DNA from: Halorientalis marina
Lineage (GTDB): Archaea > Halobacteriota > Halobacteria > Halobacteriales > Haloarculaceae
DNA length: 64,000 nt
NCBI RefSeq assembly: GCF_023028345.1
Contig: NZ_CP095487.1
Coordinates: forward strand, 2,170,001 to 2,234,000
Direction of reading: 5' to 3'
Both the position numbers and the translations under genes were made by a program. The notes under the pieces are model-generated. The model did no database searches. It was not told the DNA's origin and saw nothing but the letters and a program-made list of their open reading frames with translations. Below are positions 8,111 through 16,520 of the stretch, one piece after another (position 1 is the stretch's first letter; each line of letters begins with the position of its first letter).

Positions 8111-9172
8111 TCAGGGTGACGGCGGCGTCGGCGTCGGTCGCGGCGGCGACGGGCCGCCCGGTCCTGGACCGGGGCCGGGCCGACCTGGCCCAGCATCGGT
8201 CTCCGGCGTTGGTTTCGGTTCTTTCTCGCCGCTCGTGAGGAACTCGACGACGTTCCCGAGCAGCACTTCGTTGTCGGCGACCGTGTGGAAGTCCGGGCTG
8301 AGGAACGAACTGTCCGCGAGCGCGGTGACGTTCCCGTTCCGGGCGGCGACTGCGTAGGTCCCCGCGGACCGCGTCGACTGGAGCTGCGTCCCGTCTATCG
8401 CGGTCAGGCGCGTCGTCGCGTTGTCCTCGTCCACCGTGAGCCGCGTCGCCTGCGGGAGGGCGACCCGGTCGACGCCGTCGGTGAGCGATCCGTTCCCCGT
8501 CGGCGTCGCGTAGACGTACTGGAAGTTGTTCGCGTTCTCTTCCATGTTGAACAGGTAGTCGGTCCCGACGTCGAACCCGTACGTGGAGGCCAGCGGCGTC
8601 AGCTGGCTCTGAATCCGCTGGACGGAGACGCCAATCGGGCCGCCACCGCCGCCGAGGCCGACGCTGACGCTTTCGGGTTCGGCGAGCATGACGACGCGTC
8701 CGCCACGCTCGGTGAAGTTCCGGACGCCGTTGACTTCACTCGTCGAGTAGCGTACCCCGGGGCTGATGACCACCAACGCGTCGGCCCGAGCGAGCGAGGC
8801 GTTCAGCGGCCGTTGAGTGGACGGCGGGCCGAAGCCGGACCCGGCCTGCTGGCCGGCGCCGTGGAACCGGACCTCGTGACCCGATTCGACGAGCGCGTCG
8901 ACGAACGGCTGAATCTCGCTCCGCGAGAAACTGTTTGCGTGGGCCGCGTCGACGACGACGACCTTGCCGGACTCGTTCCCGTCGACGGAAACGTTCCCTC
9001 GCTCGTCGAAGTCGTCGGCGAGGATCGCGTCGGAGTCGAACGTGCTCGCGTTCTCGGGCTGGACACCGGGCGGTGCGCCACCGCCGAGAACGGCCGGTGC
9101 GACGGCGGCGGCGCCGACGACCAGCGCCACGACGACGACGAAGACGCCGGCGTACTTGGCGAGGCTAGCCAT
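8111..9172 (-). CDS. Membrane-anchored DUF4350-like protein
   Basis: This 353-residue protein has an N-terminal signal/anchor helix (about 7-28). Its extracellular region resembles DUF4350, a glutamine-amidotransferase-like fold thought to bind ligands (VVVVDAAHANSFSRSEIQPF; ALVVISPGVRYS). The last 30 or so residues are an unusual proline/glycine-rich tail. Its start overlaps the end of sppA by eight bases, so the two are probably one operon and may act together at the membrane. The family assignment comes from pattern recognition only. Confidence 0.72.
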   Translation of the reverse strand: MASLAKYAGVFVVVVALVVGAAAVAPAVLGGGAPPGVQPENASTFDSDAILADDFDERGNVSVDGNESGKVVVVDAAHANSFSRSEIQPFVDALVESGHEVRFHGAGQQAGSGFGPPSTQRPLNASLARADALVVISPGVRYSTSEVNGVRNFTERGGRVVMLAEPESVSVGLGGGGGPIGVSVQRIQSQLTPLASTYGFDVGTDYLFNMEENANNFQYVYATPTGNGSLTDGVDRVALPQATRLTVDEDNATTRLTAIDGTQLQSTRSAGTYAVAARNGNVTALADSSFLSPDFHTVADNEVLLGNVVEFLTSGEKEPKPTPETDAGPGRPGPGPGPGGPSPPRPTPTPPSP

Positions 9173-10082
9173 CGACGCTCACCTCCGTATCGTTGGTGAG
9201 CCGGCCATAGAGGGCGTAGTACTGCGGTGCCTCGACGCCACGGAAGCCGAACGGGTCCTCCTCGAGGAGGACTGTCCGATTCCCGGCGCCGTCGCCGCCG
9301 GCGAGGAGGATGCCGACGTTCCGCCGGGGCGGTTCGAGCCGCTGGACCCGGTAGTTGTCGATGCCCGCTTCGTTTGCGGCGTGGGCGATGGCGCTGTCGA
9401 TGCCACCGATCCGGTCGGCGACGCCGTTCTCGACGGCTCGCGCGCCGGAGTAGACCTTGGCGTATGCCAGCCGTTCACGCGGGGTCCCGTTCGAACGCAG
9501 TTTCTCGCCACGGTGTTCGTACACCGTATCGAGAAAGAGCGTCTGGAGGGTCTGCAGTCGCGTTCGCGCGTCGTCGGCGGTGCCACCGGTCGGCTTGTCC
9601 GGCCCCGTGAATATCTGCCCGCCGGCGGTCGTCGGGCCGCTCGGGACGGACCCGATGACGCCGACGCTCCCGACCAGTGAGCCGGGCGTCGTGTAGATTC
9701 GGTCGGCCGGTAGCATCGCCCAGTACGCGCCGGACGCGCCGATACCGCCGACGCTCGCGACGACCGGCTTGCGTGACGCGGTCTTGTTCACCGCGAGATA
9801 CAGCGACTCAGTCGCGGCGACGGTCCCGCCGGGGCTGTTGACCCGGAGCACCACCGCCTTCACCGATCCATCCTGGCGCACCCGACGGAGGTCCTCACGG
9901 ACCGCCTCCACCGAGTCCGCCGTGATCGGCCCTTCGAGGGAGACCACGGCGACCTTGTCGGGCTGGGGGCTCGACAGACTCGGTGCGTAGGGCGCCACCA
10001 CCGCACCAATCAGGACGGCAACGACCACGACGATCACGTACCGCCACGCGCTCGTCCCGGTCGATTCACCTAACTGTGACAT
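9165..10082 (-). CDS. sppA: Signal peptide peptidase SppA (S49)
   Basis: This 305-residue membrane serine protease clears cleaved signal peptides. One membrane helix (about 14-32) is followed by the S49 domain. The catalytic serine is predicted as S117 in GIGASGAYW. The lysine of the Ser-Lys dyad is most likely K163 in FTGPDKPTGG, which aligns with the position of K199 in Bacillus SppA. The 3' end overlaps the DUF4350-like gene. Confidence 0.88.
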   Translation of the reverse strand: MSQLGESTGTSAWRYVIVVVVAVLIGAVVAPYAPSLSSPQPDKVAVVSLEGPITADSVEAVREDLRRVRQDGSVKAVVLRVNSPGGTVAATESLYLAVNKTASRKPVVASVGGIGASGAYWAMLPADRIYTTPGSLVGSVGVIGSVPSGPTTAGGQIFTGPDKPTGGTADDARTRLQTLQTLFLDTVYEHRGEKLRSNGTPRERLAYAKVYSGARAVENGVADRIGGIDSAIAHAANEAGIDNYRVQRLEPPRRNVGILLAGGDGAGNRTVLLEEDPFGFRGVEAPQYYALYGRLTNDTEVSVDG

Positions 10083-10194
10083 GATGCACGGCTCACCTCA
10101 CGCCACCTCACAAGAAGCGTTTTCAAACACCTATTACGTTTCTAACTGTTTATCGAGGTGCGCGGCCGGATTCCGGCGGTGCCCCGCGGACGCC

Positions 10195-10920
10195 TCACCG
10201 CGTCGAAATCTCGTCCTCGTTGCTGATGATCCGCGTCTCGGCCTCGCCGCTCGTGTGCTCGTTCACCACGTCGTAGAACTCGTTTTGCATCCCGGCAGGG
10301 AACGTGATGACGCCGATCCAGGAGCCGTCGGCCTGCCACTCTTCGCGCTCCAGGTCGCCGAACTGACGGATCTGGGCCTGTGCGCTGCCGGCGTAGTCGG
10401 CCGGACACTGGACGGCGACGGTCATCTCGTCGAACCGGATCGGGATGACGGGCCGGAGCATCTCCAGTGCCTCGTCGACCTGGGCCTCGACTGGTTCCAT
10501 CGGGTCGACCCTGAAGCCCGCCTCTTCGAGGGCCGACTCGATGCGGTCTGGCGGGTGGGGCGCGTCGTCCATCTGGGGATTGACCGCGTTGCGCGCGATG
10601 TGCTGGACCAGCTGTTTCTCCTTTTGTTCTTGCATCTCGCGGCGCTGTTCGGCCGTAATCTGGATTTCACCACGCTCGATCACTTCGGGAATGACCTCCA
10701 GGGGTTCCGTCGTCCCGAACACCTCTTCGAGGGAGTCCTCCGGAGGGCGGTCGCCGCGGGAGGCGTCCTCGAAGACGTCCTCGGCGGCGATGACGTCCTC
10801 CAGTTCGCCGTCAAATTCGCCGCGTTTGATCGACAGCGCGGCGTCCGGGTCGACCAGTACCTCGAACCGCTGCCCGTGAGACTCCAGACGGGCAGTCACG
10901 GCCTCGTCGAGTGAAATCAT
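10195..10920 (-). CDS. Ribosome maturation protein SBDS
   Basis: This 241-residue homologue of human SBDS / yeast Sdo1 is expected to help release the anti-association factor from the large ribosomal subunit. The N-terminal FYSH domain begins MISLDEAVTARLESHGQRFEV, and the family motif HIARNAVNPQMDDAPHPPDRIE lies mid-protein. I chose the ATG at 10920, which sits about 25 bases after a TATA-like box. Its position just downstream of psmA and the RNase P genes is a conserved archaeal arrangement. Confidence 0.93.
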   Translation of the reverse strand: MISLDEAVTARLESHGQRFEVLVDPDAALSIKRGEFDGELEDVIAAEDVFEDASRGDRPPEDSLEEVFGTTEPLEVIPEVIERGEIQITAEQRREMQEQKEKQLVQHIARNAVNPQMDDAPHPPDRIESALEEAGFRVDPMEPVEAQVDEALEMLRPVIPIRFDEMTVAVQCPADYAGSAQAQIRQFGDLEREEWQADGSWIGVITFPAGMQNEFYDVVNEHTSGEAETRIISNEDEISTR

Positions 10921-10940
10921 ACCTGAGCCTTGGCGGGGGA

Positions 10941-10950
10941 AATTAAAAAG
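10941..10950 (-). promoter_or_regulatory. TATA-like box for SBDS
   Basis: The minus strand reads CTTTTTAATT about 21-30 bases before the ATG at 10920. SBDS therefore probably has its own leaderless promoter in addition to any read-through from psmA. Confidence 0.5.
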
Positions 10951-10991
10951 GTATGTCCCCATCCGGGCGCCGGCTGGGGGCCGAACAGTCC

Positions 10992-11777
10992 CTACTCGTC
11001 GCCTTCGGTGTCGTCCTCGGCGGCTCCGTCGCCTTCGGTGTCGTCCTCACCCTCGCCGAGGATGTCGAGGCCGTCCAGATACCCCGATACGTCGTCGTCG
11101 GTCAGCCGGCGGTAGCCGTCCGAATCGACCACTGCGAGGCCAACGCTCTCCGGCGTGAGGGAGTCGTCGTTCACGGACGCGAGCGCTTCGAGGGCCAACT
11201 CGACTGCACCGTCGAGGTCGACGTCCTCCGAGTAGTGTTCCTCGAGGTACTCACGCACGTCGCTTCGGTCGGCACCCACGGCGAGGGCCTTCCACTCGTA
11301 GGGCGTCCCCGAGGGGTCGGTCTCGAACAGGCGCGGCTCGCCGTCGTCCATCCCGGCGACGATGAGCGCGACGCCGAACGGACGCGCGCCGCCGATCTGG
11401 GTGTACTGCTGGATGTGGTCCGTGACCTCCTTGGTGAGCGTCTCGACGCCGAGGGGTTCGCCGTAGCGGAGCCGGTTGACCTGTGTCCGGCGGCGGGCGA
11501 AGTCGATCAACTGGCGGGCGTCGGCCACGTGGCCGGCGCTTGCGATCCCGACGTGGTCGTCGACCTTGTGGATCTTCTCGACGCTCGACCGCTCCATGAG
11601 GGGCGACCGGACGCGTTTCTCGACCGCGAGGACGACGCCGTCGGTCCCGCGGATGCCGATGCTGGCGGTCCCGCGCTTGACCGCCTCGCGGGCGTACTCG
11701 ACCTGGTAGAGGCGGCCGTCGGGCGAGAAGATCGTGATACCACGGTCGTATGCCTGCTGTTGTGATTGTCCCTGCAT
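10992..11777 (-). CDS. psmA: Proteasome subunit alpha
   Basis: This 261-residue protein forms the outer gating rings of the 20S proteasome. The gate and N-helix region is intact (YDRGITIFSPDGRLYQVEYA), followed by the family block containing EKRVRSPLM. The C-terminus is a long acidic tail with two copies of EDDTEGD. It starts two bases after the stop of rnp2, so the two share an operon. Confidence 0.96.
   Translation of the reverse strand: MQGQSQQQAYDRGITIFSPDGRLYQVEYAREAVKRGTASIGIRGTDGVVLAVEKRVRSPLMERSSVEKIHKVDDHVGIASAGHVADARQLIDFARRRTQVNRLRYGEPLGVETLTKEVTDHIQQYTQIGGARPFGVALIVAGMDDGEPRLFETDPSGTPYEWKALAVGADRSDVREYLEEHYSEDVDLDGAVELALEALASVNDDSLTPESVGLAVVDSDGYRRLTDDDVSGYLDGLDILGEGEDDTEGDGAAEDDTEGDE
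10998..11048 (-). repeat. Two 21-bp direct repeats in the psmA acidic tail
   Basis: A perfect 21-base unit occurs at 10998-11018 and again at 11028-11048, separated by nine bases. It encodes the duplicated EDDTEGD of the proteasome tail and probably arose by slippage. It could vary in length between strains. Confidence 0.85.
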
Positions 11778-11779
11778 AG

Positions 11780-12256
11780 CTAGATGTCGAGGGTGGTCGC
11801 CCCCGCGAACCCGTCGGGCGTAGCCACGTCGTACCGTGGCGACCGCACGACTGCGGTCCGCTGGTCGTCCTCGAAGGCGACGGTTCTCTCTGCCACGGCT
11901 TCCGGGCCGTCTCGTATATATTTTTCCTCACAGGCACGGACCGTCCCGCTCGCGCCCCGCACGCGGACGCCGACTGGAGCACCGTCGACCGCGTCGAGAC
12001 AGGCGAGCGCCGCCCGTGCCCGCTCCACTTCACCGCGGCGCACCTGGACGACTGCCTGGCCCGCGCCCGAGGCCAACTCGAACCGCAGGACGCGCAGGTC
12101 CATCGCGGCACTCGCCGCCTCCCCGAGGAGGTTCTGGGCCGCGTACCAGAGGTGCCGCTGGAACGCCCCGCGGTCGAACTCCGCGTCCGGCCACGTCTCG
12201 ATCCCGACCGCGAGGTAGCGCCACCGCGGCTGGAGGTGTTTCGGAAGGTGTTTCAC
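11780..12256 (-). CDS. rnp2: RNase P protein component 2 (Pop5)
   Basis: This 158-residue homologue of eukaryotic Pop5 is a protein subunit of the tRNA 5'-processing enzyme RNase P. It opens MKHLPKHLQPRWRYLAVGIE, the typical family start, and contains the RRM-like core. It overlaps the upstream methyltransferase by four bases and lies two bases before psmA. This matches the well-known archaeal RNase P/proteasome gene cluster. Confidence 0.9.
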   Translation of the reverse strand: MKHLPKHLQPRWRYLAVGIETWPDAEFDRGAFQRHLWYAAQNLLGEAASAAMDLRVLRFELASGAGQAVVQVRRGEVERARAALACLDAVDGAPVGVRVRGASGTVRACEEKYIRDGPEAVAERTVAFEDDQRTAVVRSPRYDVATPDGFAGATTLDI

Positions 12257-12900
12257 GACTCGTCAGTGCTCCCGTCGACCGCTGGCGTGCCTCGCTCGGC
12301 CACGAGCACGCCCACCTGCTCGTGGACCAGTTCGACCGCCGTCAGTGCGAAGCCGGCGTCGGTCAGGGCGTCCGCGAGCACGCCGACCGTCGCCGGGTCG
12401 TCGACTTCGGGGGTGTAGAACGGTTCGTCGGGGTCCGGTTCGCCGAAGAACAGCACGTCGCCGAGGACGAACCTGCGGGGTTCCAACGCTGCGATAGTGT
12501 CGATGGCCTCGCGTTTCTCGTCGTCACTGAGGTGGTGCATGGCGAAGTTCGAGGTGACGATGTCCACGCCACTGCCGTCAACGTTCGGCGCCCGGAAGCG
12601 TCCCTCGCCGAACTCGACGTTTCCGAGACCGGCGTCGGCGGCCTTCTCGCGGGCCTGCTGGAGCATCCCCTCGCTGATGTCCCGGCCCACGACTCTGCCG
12701 GCGTCGGGTGCCAGCGCCAGCGCGATGGCCCCGGTGCCGGTCCCGAGGTCGAGGACGGTGTCCGTGGGGCCGGGCGCGGCGTGTTGCACGACGAGGTCGG
12801 CACAGGCCCGGTACTCCGGGGTTGCGTCGTCGTCGTAGTCGGCGGCCTTCTCGTCGAAGCGGGCCGCGTGTTCGTCGATGCTCTGTTTCATACCAGCCAC
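12253..12900 (-). CDS. Class I SAM-dependent methyltransferase
   Basis: This 215-residue Rossmann-fold methyltransferase has motif I VLDLGTGTGAIAL near residue 50 and post-motif segments SNFAMHHL and GDVLFFGEP. The substrate cannot be told from sequence. Its overlap with rnp2 makes an RNA or translation-related substrate plausible but unproven. An alternative start is the internal MKQSIDEH codon at 12891. Confidence 0.85.
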   Translation of the reverse strand: MAGMKQSIDEHAARFDEKAADYDDDATPEYRACADLVVQHAAPGPTDTVLDLGTGTGAIALALAPDAGRVVGRDISEGMLQQAREKAADAGLGNVEFGEGRFRAPNVDGSGVDIVTSNFAMHHLSDDEKREAIDTIAALEPRRFVLGDVLFFGEPDPDEPFYTPEVDDPATVGVLADALTDAGFALTAVELVHEQVGVLVAERGTPAVDGSTDES

Positions 12901-12995
12901 GTGGGTCCCGAAACCAAAGAATCCCCCGATGGCGGGCAGTGTGCGGGCACGATACGGCCCACAAAGCCAATTAGGTGGAACTCATGGAGGTGCGT

Positions 12996-13931
12996 ATGCA
13001 CCGCCAGGCACAGGGGGCGTTGATCGGGGTCGCTGGGCTCGTCCTTGCCGGCGTGCAGGTGGCTCACGCGCTCTCGGGGACCGAGACGACCGTCGGGTTG
13101 GCCTTCAACGCCGTCCCGTTCGTGCTGATGGCACTCGCGATAACGTACGTCGGCTACTGGGTGATCACCGCCGACGACCTCGGGGCGCACACGACCCGCA
13201 TCTCGGCGTGGGCAGCGGGCGGCGCAGTCGGCTTCGCGGCCGTGAGCGCGCTCACGGTCTTCTCGGCCAACGTCGCCGTGAGCGACTTCCCGGTGTTCGC
13301 GTCGGCACAGCACGTCGCGACCGACACCATCACGGCCGGGACGCTCGCCGGACTGCTCGTCGGCATCTACGACGCCCGCAGTCAGGCCAGGCAGGCCGAA
13401 CTCGAACGCCAGCGCGACCGCATCGAGGCCTACGCGAATCGGGCCGCGGACGTGAACAACTACGGTCGCGCGCTGAACCAGTCCGAGTCCATCGAGGAGG
13501 TCAGCGCCCTCTGTGTCGAGGCAATCGCGACGCTCGTCGGCTTCCACGACGCCGCCTTCGTCGAGCGCCGCGACGAGTTCGCGACCATCCTCGACAACAG
13601 CATCGTCGGCGTCGAGGAGAGCATCGTCGCCGAACTCGCCGGCCGCGGCGCCGACGGCGACCAGGCGACCGTCACGACGCACGCCGACGACCTCCCCGCG
13701 GACCTCCCGGCGGACGTGGAGTCAGTCGTCACGATCCTCGTCACCGAGACCCGCGGCGCGACGATCACGATCGTCGCGTTCAACCGCGGCGAGGAGGTCG
13801 AAGACGAGACCATCACCCTGCTGGAGATGCTCGTCTCCCACGCCGCGACGGCGCTCGACAACCTCTACCGCACCGGCGTCGACGACGGTCCCGACGGGAC
13901 CAGCATCGAGATCGAGACCGTCGACGAGTAG
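12996..13931 (+). CDS. Four-helix membrane sensor with cytoplasmic GAF-like domain
   Basis: This 311-residue protein has four predicted membrane helices in the first 120 residues, a basic helical linker (ARQAELERQRDRIEAYANR) and a C-terminal GAF-like domain of about 140 residues. It resembles the input half of haloarchaeal sensor kinases but has no histidine-kinase, HTH or cyclase output. I chose the ATG at 12996 because a TATA-like CCAATTA lies 23-29 bases upstream; GTG 12975 and ATG 12984 are alternatives. It sits alone on the plus strand inside the RNase P/proteasome cluster. Confidence 0.75.
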   Translation: MHRQAQGALIGVAGLVLAGVQVAHALSGTETTVGLAFNAVPFVLMALAITYVGYWVITADDLGAHTTRISAWAAGGAVGFAAVSALTVFSANVAVSDFPVFASAQHVATDTITAGTLAGLLVGIYDARSQARQAELERQRDRIEAYANRAADVNNYGRALNQSESIEEVSALCVEAIATLVGFHDAAFVERRDEFATILDNSIVGVEESIVAELAGRGADGDQATVTTHADDLPADLPADVESVVTILVTETRGATITIVAFNRGEEVEDETITLLEMLVSHAATALDNLYRTGVDDGPDGTSIEIETVDE

Positions 13932-14648
13932 CTACTGGTCGTCGCCGTTCCCGGTCTCGGCACTGCCGCGTCGCACGCCGGGTTCGACGAACGCGTCCGC
14001 GGTGCGCTCCCTGTTGCGGGCCGCGAGTCGGCCCCACTCGGCCAGTCCGCGCTCGATGTCCTCGGGGTCGAAGCCGATAGCATCGCCCACGGCCCGGAGT
14101 TCGCGGGGGGCACGCAACTGGAGGTGTGACCGCGGGTCGGCGGTGACGACGTACGGCGTGTCGTAGTGGTCGACGATCTCCCGGAGCTTCCGGATGTCGC
14201 CGATTGCGCGGACGCGACGACCGCCCTGTGCCCGGAGCACCCGCCGGAGGGAGAACTCGACCCGGACGCCGTTGCGCGCGGCCTCCTTCGCGAGGACGTG
14301 ATTGAAGTCCCCGTCGCCGACCATGGGGTGGGCGAGGACGTCGACGGCCGACTGTTCGACGGCGAAGCGATTCAGGCGCTCCGTCCCGCCGTGGACGCAG
14401 ACGACGGTCCGCTCGTCGCGGTAGTTGCCGACGTACCCGCTCGCGCGGGAGGGGTCGTCGGCCCGGACTTCGACCCCGTCGACCACGTCGATATCGTACT
14501 CGCTCCGGACGGCGTCGAGGTCGGCGTCGTGGTCCGCGTCGCCGTGATTGCGGACGACGATCCCCTCGAAGCCGAACTCGGCGGCGGTCAGGGCCTGGCG
14601 CGCCACGGTGCTGTCACCGTCCGGTCGGCCGTGTACCGCCTCGTACAT
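13932..14648 (-). CDS. rnp3: RNase P protein component 3 (Rpp30)
   Basis: This 238-residue TIM-barrel protein is the archaeal Rpp30 subunit of RNase P and normally pairs with Pop5. Typical segments are MYEAVHGRPDGDSTVARQA at the start, FEGIVVRNHGD, and the C-terminal VVTADPRSHLQLRAPRE. I chose the ATG at 14648 from family starts. The frame stays open for 54 more codons to a GTG at 14810, which lacks family similarity. Confidence 0.9.
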   Translation of the reverse strand: MYEAVHGRPDGDSTVARQALTAAEFGFEGIVVRNHGDADHDADLDAVRSEYDIDVVDGVEVRADDPSRASGYVGNYRDERTVVCVHGGTERLNRFAVEQSAVDVLAHPMVGDGDFNHVLAKEAARNGVRVEFSLRRVLRAQGGRRVRAIGDIRKLREIVDHYDTPYVVTADPRSHLQLRAPRELRAVGDAIGFDPEDIERGLAEWGRLAARNRERTADAFVEPGVRRGSAETGNGDDQ

Positions 14649-14806
14649 ACCGCCTGCAACCGGACCCCGGTGCTTGGGCGTTTCGGAACGACGGGCCGGA
14701 GCGGGCTCCGTTTCGCCTACCTCCGAGAGCCCGACCCGGACCAGGTGCGCGGCGAACTTGCAGAGGAGCAGGTCGCCGTCGCTTCCCGACGGCCCCGCGT
14801 ACCCGC

Positions 14807-15259
14807 TCACTCACCGTCGTCTTCGCCGTCGGCGACGAAGGTATCGAGCGCCTCGCGGGCGTTCGCGACGGCTTTCTCCCTCGTCGCGGGATAGGCCTCG
14901 ACTTTCGCGCGGAGCGTGATACCGTCACCGCGGCGGACCTCGCCGCGGAAGGCGGCCTGCTTGTCGAGCGTCACGTAGAAGGCGGTGTTGTCGTCGATGC
15001 GGTCGTCGAGTTCGTCCCGGAGACCGGCCACGTCGTCGATTCGACCGAGTCGGTCGAGGACGTGACGCATCTCGTCGGCGCGCTCGACGCGCGCCGAGCA
15101 GACGACGATGCGGTCGCCGTGGTGACCCTCCGAGGTCGCCCGCTCGATCTCGACGTCTTCGGGGAGAAACGTCTCTAACGCCGCGACGACCCGTTTTTCG
15201 TCCTCGGTCGCGTAACAGAACGCACGGAGATCGAGGTAGTGAAACGGGACCGAGGCCAC
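14807..15259 (-). CDS. Exosome-associated RNA-binding protein (COG1325 type)
   Basis: This 150-residue protein opens VPFHYLDLRAFCYATEDE and contains TLDKQAAFRGEVRRGDGITLRAK, the pattern of the archaeal RNA-binding family grouped with exosome and RNase P genes. It is expected to act in RNA processing, though its biochemical activity is not established. It lies upstream of rnp3 and four bases after the next small gene, in line with a shared operon. Confidence 0.8.
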   Translation of the reverse strand: MASVPFHYLDLRAFCYATEDEKRVVAALETFLPEDVEIERATSEGHHGDRIVVCSARVERADEMRHVLDRLGRIDDVAGLRDELDDRIDDNTAFYVTLDKQAAFRGEVRRGDGITLRAKVEAYPATREKAVANAREALDTFVADGEDDGE

Positions 15260-15263
15260 GGCC

Positions 15264-15446
15264 TTACTCCTCGGCGGCTTCGAGCGAGTCCTCGGGGACG
15301 CCCGCTTCCTGACCGTCCTCGAAACTGACGGTGTAGTTCTCGTCGCCGAACATCGTCTCCGAAATCGCCGTGATGGTTCCTTCCTCGCCGTCGAAGTCGC
15401 TGTGTTCGTCGTGCAGAATGACCGTATCGTCTTCCTCGAAGCTCAT
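15264..15446 (-). CDS. Small SH3-like conserved haloarchaeal protein
   Basis: This 60-residue acidic protein contains DTVILHDEHSDFDGEEGTI and YTVSFEDGQEAGVPEDSLE, a pattern resembling short SH3/KOW-like barrels in haloarchaeal DUF1918-type proteins. The function is unknown. It is the first gene of the minus-strand run leading into the exosome-associated protein and rnp3. Confidence 0.72.
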   Translation of the reverse strand: MSFEEDDTVILHDEHSDFDGEEGTITAISETMFGDENYTVSFEDGQEAGVPEDSLEAAEE

Positions 15447-15535
15447 ACGCTTCCGTACCCCGCGGCCCAGTAAAAAGGGACTGATTCCGACTCGTCGTCC
15501 GCCGACATCACTCCGGCCGCAACCGCCCGAGAGCG

Positions 15536-16240
15536 TCAGGGCCCGACGGTATGGTCGCCGGTCACCTCGACCACGTTATCGAACAGCGAGGACAGTCGCG
15601 CTACCGTGCGCTCGTCGTGGGCTGCCGGGTCGAGGTGGAAGTGACCGGCGGCACCGACGGCCGCGAGTCGGTCCGTGAGCGAGTGGAGGAACCGATAGGC
15701 GCGGTCGGTCTCGGCGTACTGGAGCAGGACGGACACCGAGTCGAAACAGACGCCCACGTCGTAGCCGTCGCCGTGCCACGCCGCGAGGCAGTCCTCCAGG
15801 GCCATCCCGAGGCCGGTTAGATCGGCCGGGTCCGGGACCGTCTCGACGAAATAGTCGGTGTGTGTCGGTGCCGGGCCACGCTCCTCGACCAGCCCACCCG
15901 TACCGACGGTGAGTACCGCCGTCTCCGCGGGGTGGTGCGGGAGATGCGCCTCGACGGTCTCGTACCGCTCGGCCGGCGATTCCACGTAGAGGACGTGCAG
16001 CGCGTTCGTGATGTCGAGCGAGTGCCGACCGAGGAGATTCGTACACGCCCGGCGCTCGGCCGACCCGATGGATGGGGCCAGGAGAAGGAGGTTTCCGTCC
16101 GCCGGTAGTGACTCCCGCTCGGTCGCGACGGAGCGCTCGCTACGCCCGACCATCGCTCGTTCCCCCGAGCGCCAGCCCTGTCCCGTCGCTCGCACCACCC
16201 CCGCGTTCGGGGTCGTGTCCACGCTCGAACCACCGTCCAT
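15536..16240 (-). CDS. KaiC/RecA-fold-like haloarchaeal protein (DUF7504-like)
   Basis: This 234-residue protein resembles haloarchaeal DUF7504-type proteins, which have a RecA/KaiC-like fold but no nucleotide-binding P-loop. Matching segments are NLLLLAPSIGSAERRACTNLL, VGVCFDSVSVLLQYAETDRAYRFLHSL and SLFDNVVEVTGDH. Such proteins often accompany haloarchaeal sensory genes. The start is uncertain: ATG 16240 gives a poorly conserved, basic N-terminus, and ATG 16153 is an alternative. Confidence 0.65.
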   Translation of the reverse strand: MDGGSSVDTTPNAGVVRATGQGWRSGERAMVGRSERSVATERESLPADGNLLLLAPSIGSAERRACTNLLGRHSLDITNALHVLYVESPAERYETVEAHLPHHPAETAVLTVGTGGLVEERGPAPTHTDYFVETVPDPADLTGLGMALEDCLAAWHGDGYDVGVCFDSVSVLLQYAETDRAYRFLHSLTDRLAAVGAAGHFHLDPAAHDERTVARLSSLFDNVVEVTGDHTVGP

Positions 16241-16410
16241 CCCGTCCGTTCCTGTGCCACCGTCGGCCGTTCCCGCGTCGTCCCCACGGTCCCATTGCTG
16301 TCGCCATGTTTGTCAGTTAGTCACAAAACACCCCGTCAGACGGCCGTCTGCCGCTCGTACGCGACGGTTCGACGAGATCGCGGCGAGTGCGGGCGAAGGC
16401 CGTGTCGAAG

Positions 16411-16418
16411 ACTTATTG
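16411..16418 (+). promoter_or_regulatory. TATA-like box ahead of the Nudix transcript
   Basis: ACTTATTG lies 25-32 bases before the ATG at 16443 but about 100 bases before the Nudix ATG at 16517. If used, the mRNA would begin at a short upstream reading frame rather than at the Nudix gene. Confidence 0.4.
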
Positions 16419-16442
16419 CAGGTACGCTCGTTACGTTTGGAT

Positions 16443-16520
16443 ATGTACGACACACGCCGCTTCCGCCTCTGCCCCCCGGGTCGGCCCTGTATCCGTTCGG
16501 TTGCACCGCGCGGACGATGA
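16443..16520 (+). CDS. Possible 25-codon leader peptide overlapping the Nudix gene
   Basis: A 25-codon frame starts at an ATG positioned for a leaderless transcript and ends with a TGA that overlaps the Nudix ATG (ATGA at 16517-16520). The product is rich in Arg, Pro and Cys and unlike the acidic proteins around it. It may serve translational coupling rather than make a functional peptide, or may be chance in GC-rich DNA. The rest of 16241-16442 shows no gene. Confidence 0.35.
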   Translation: MYDTRRFRLCPPGRPCIRSVAPRGR

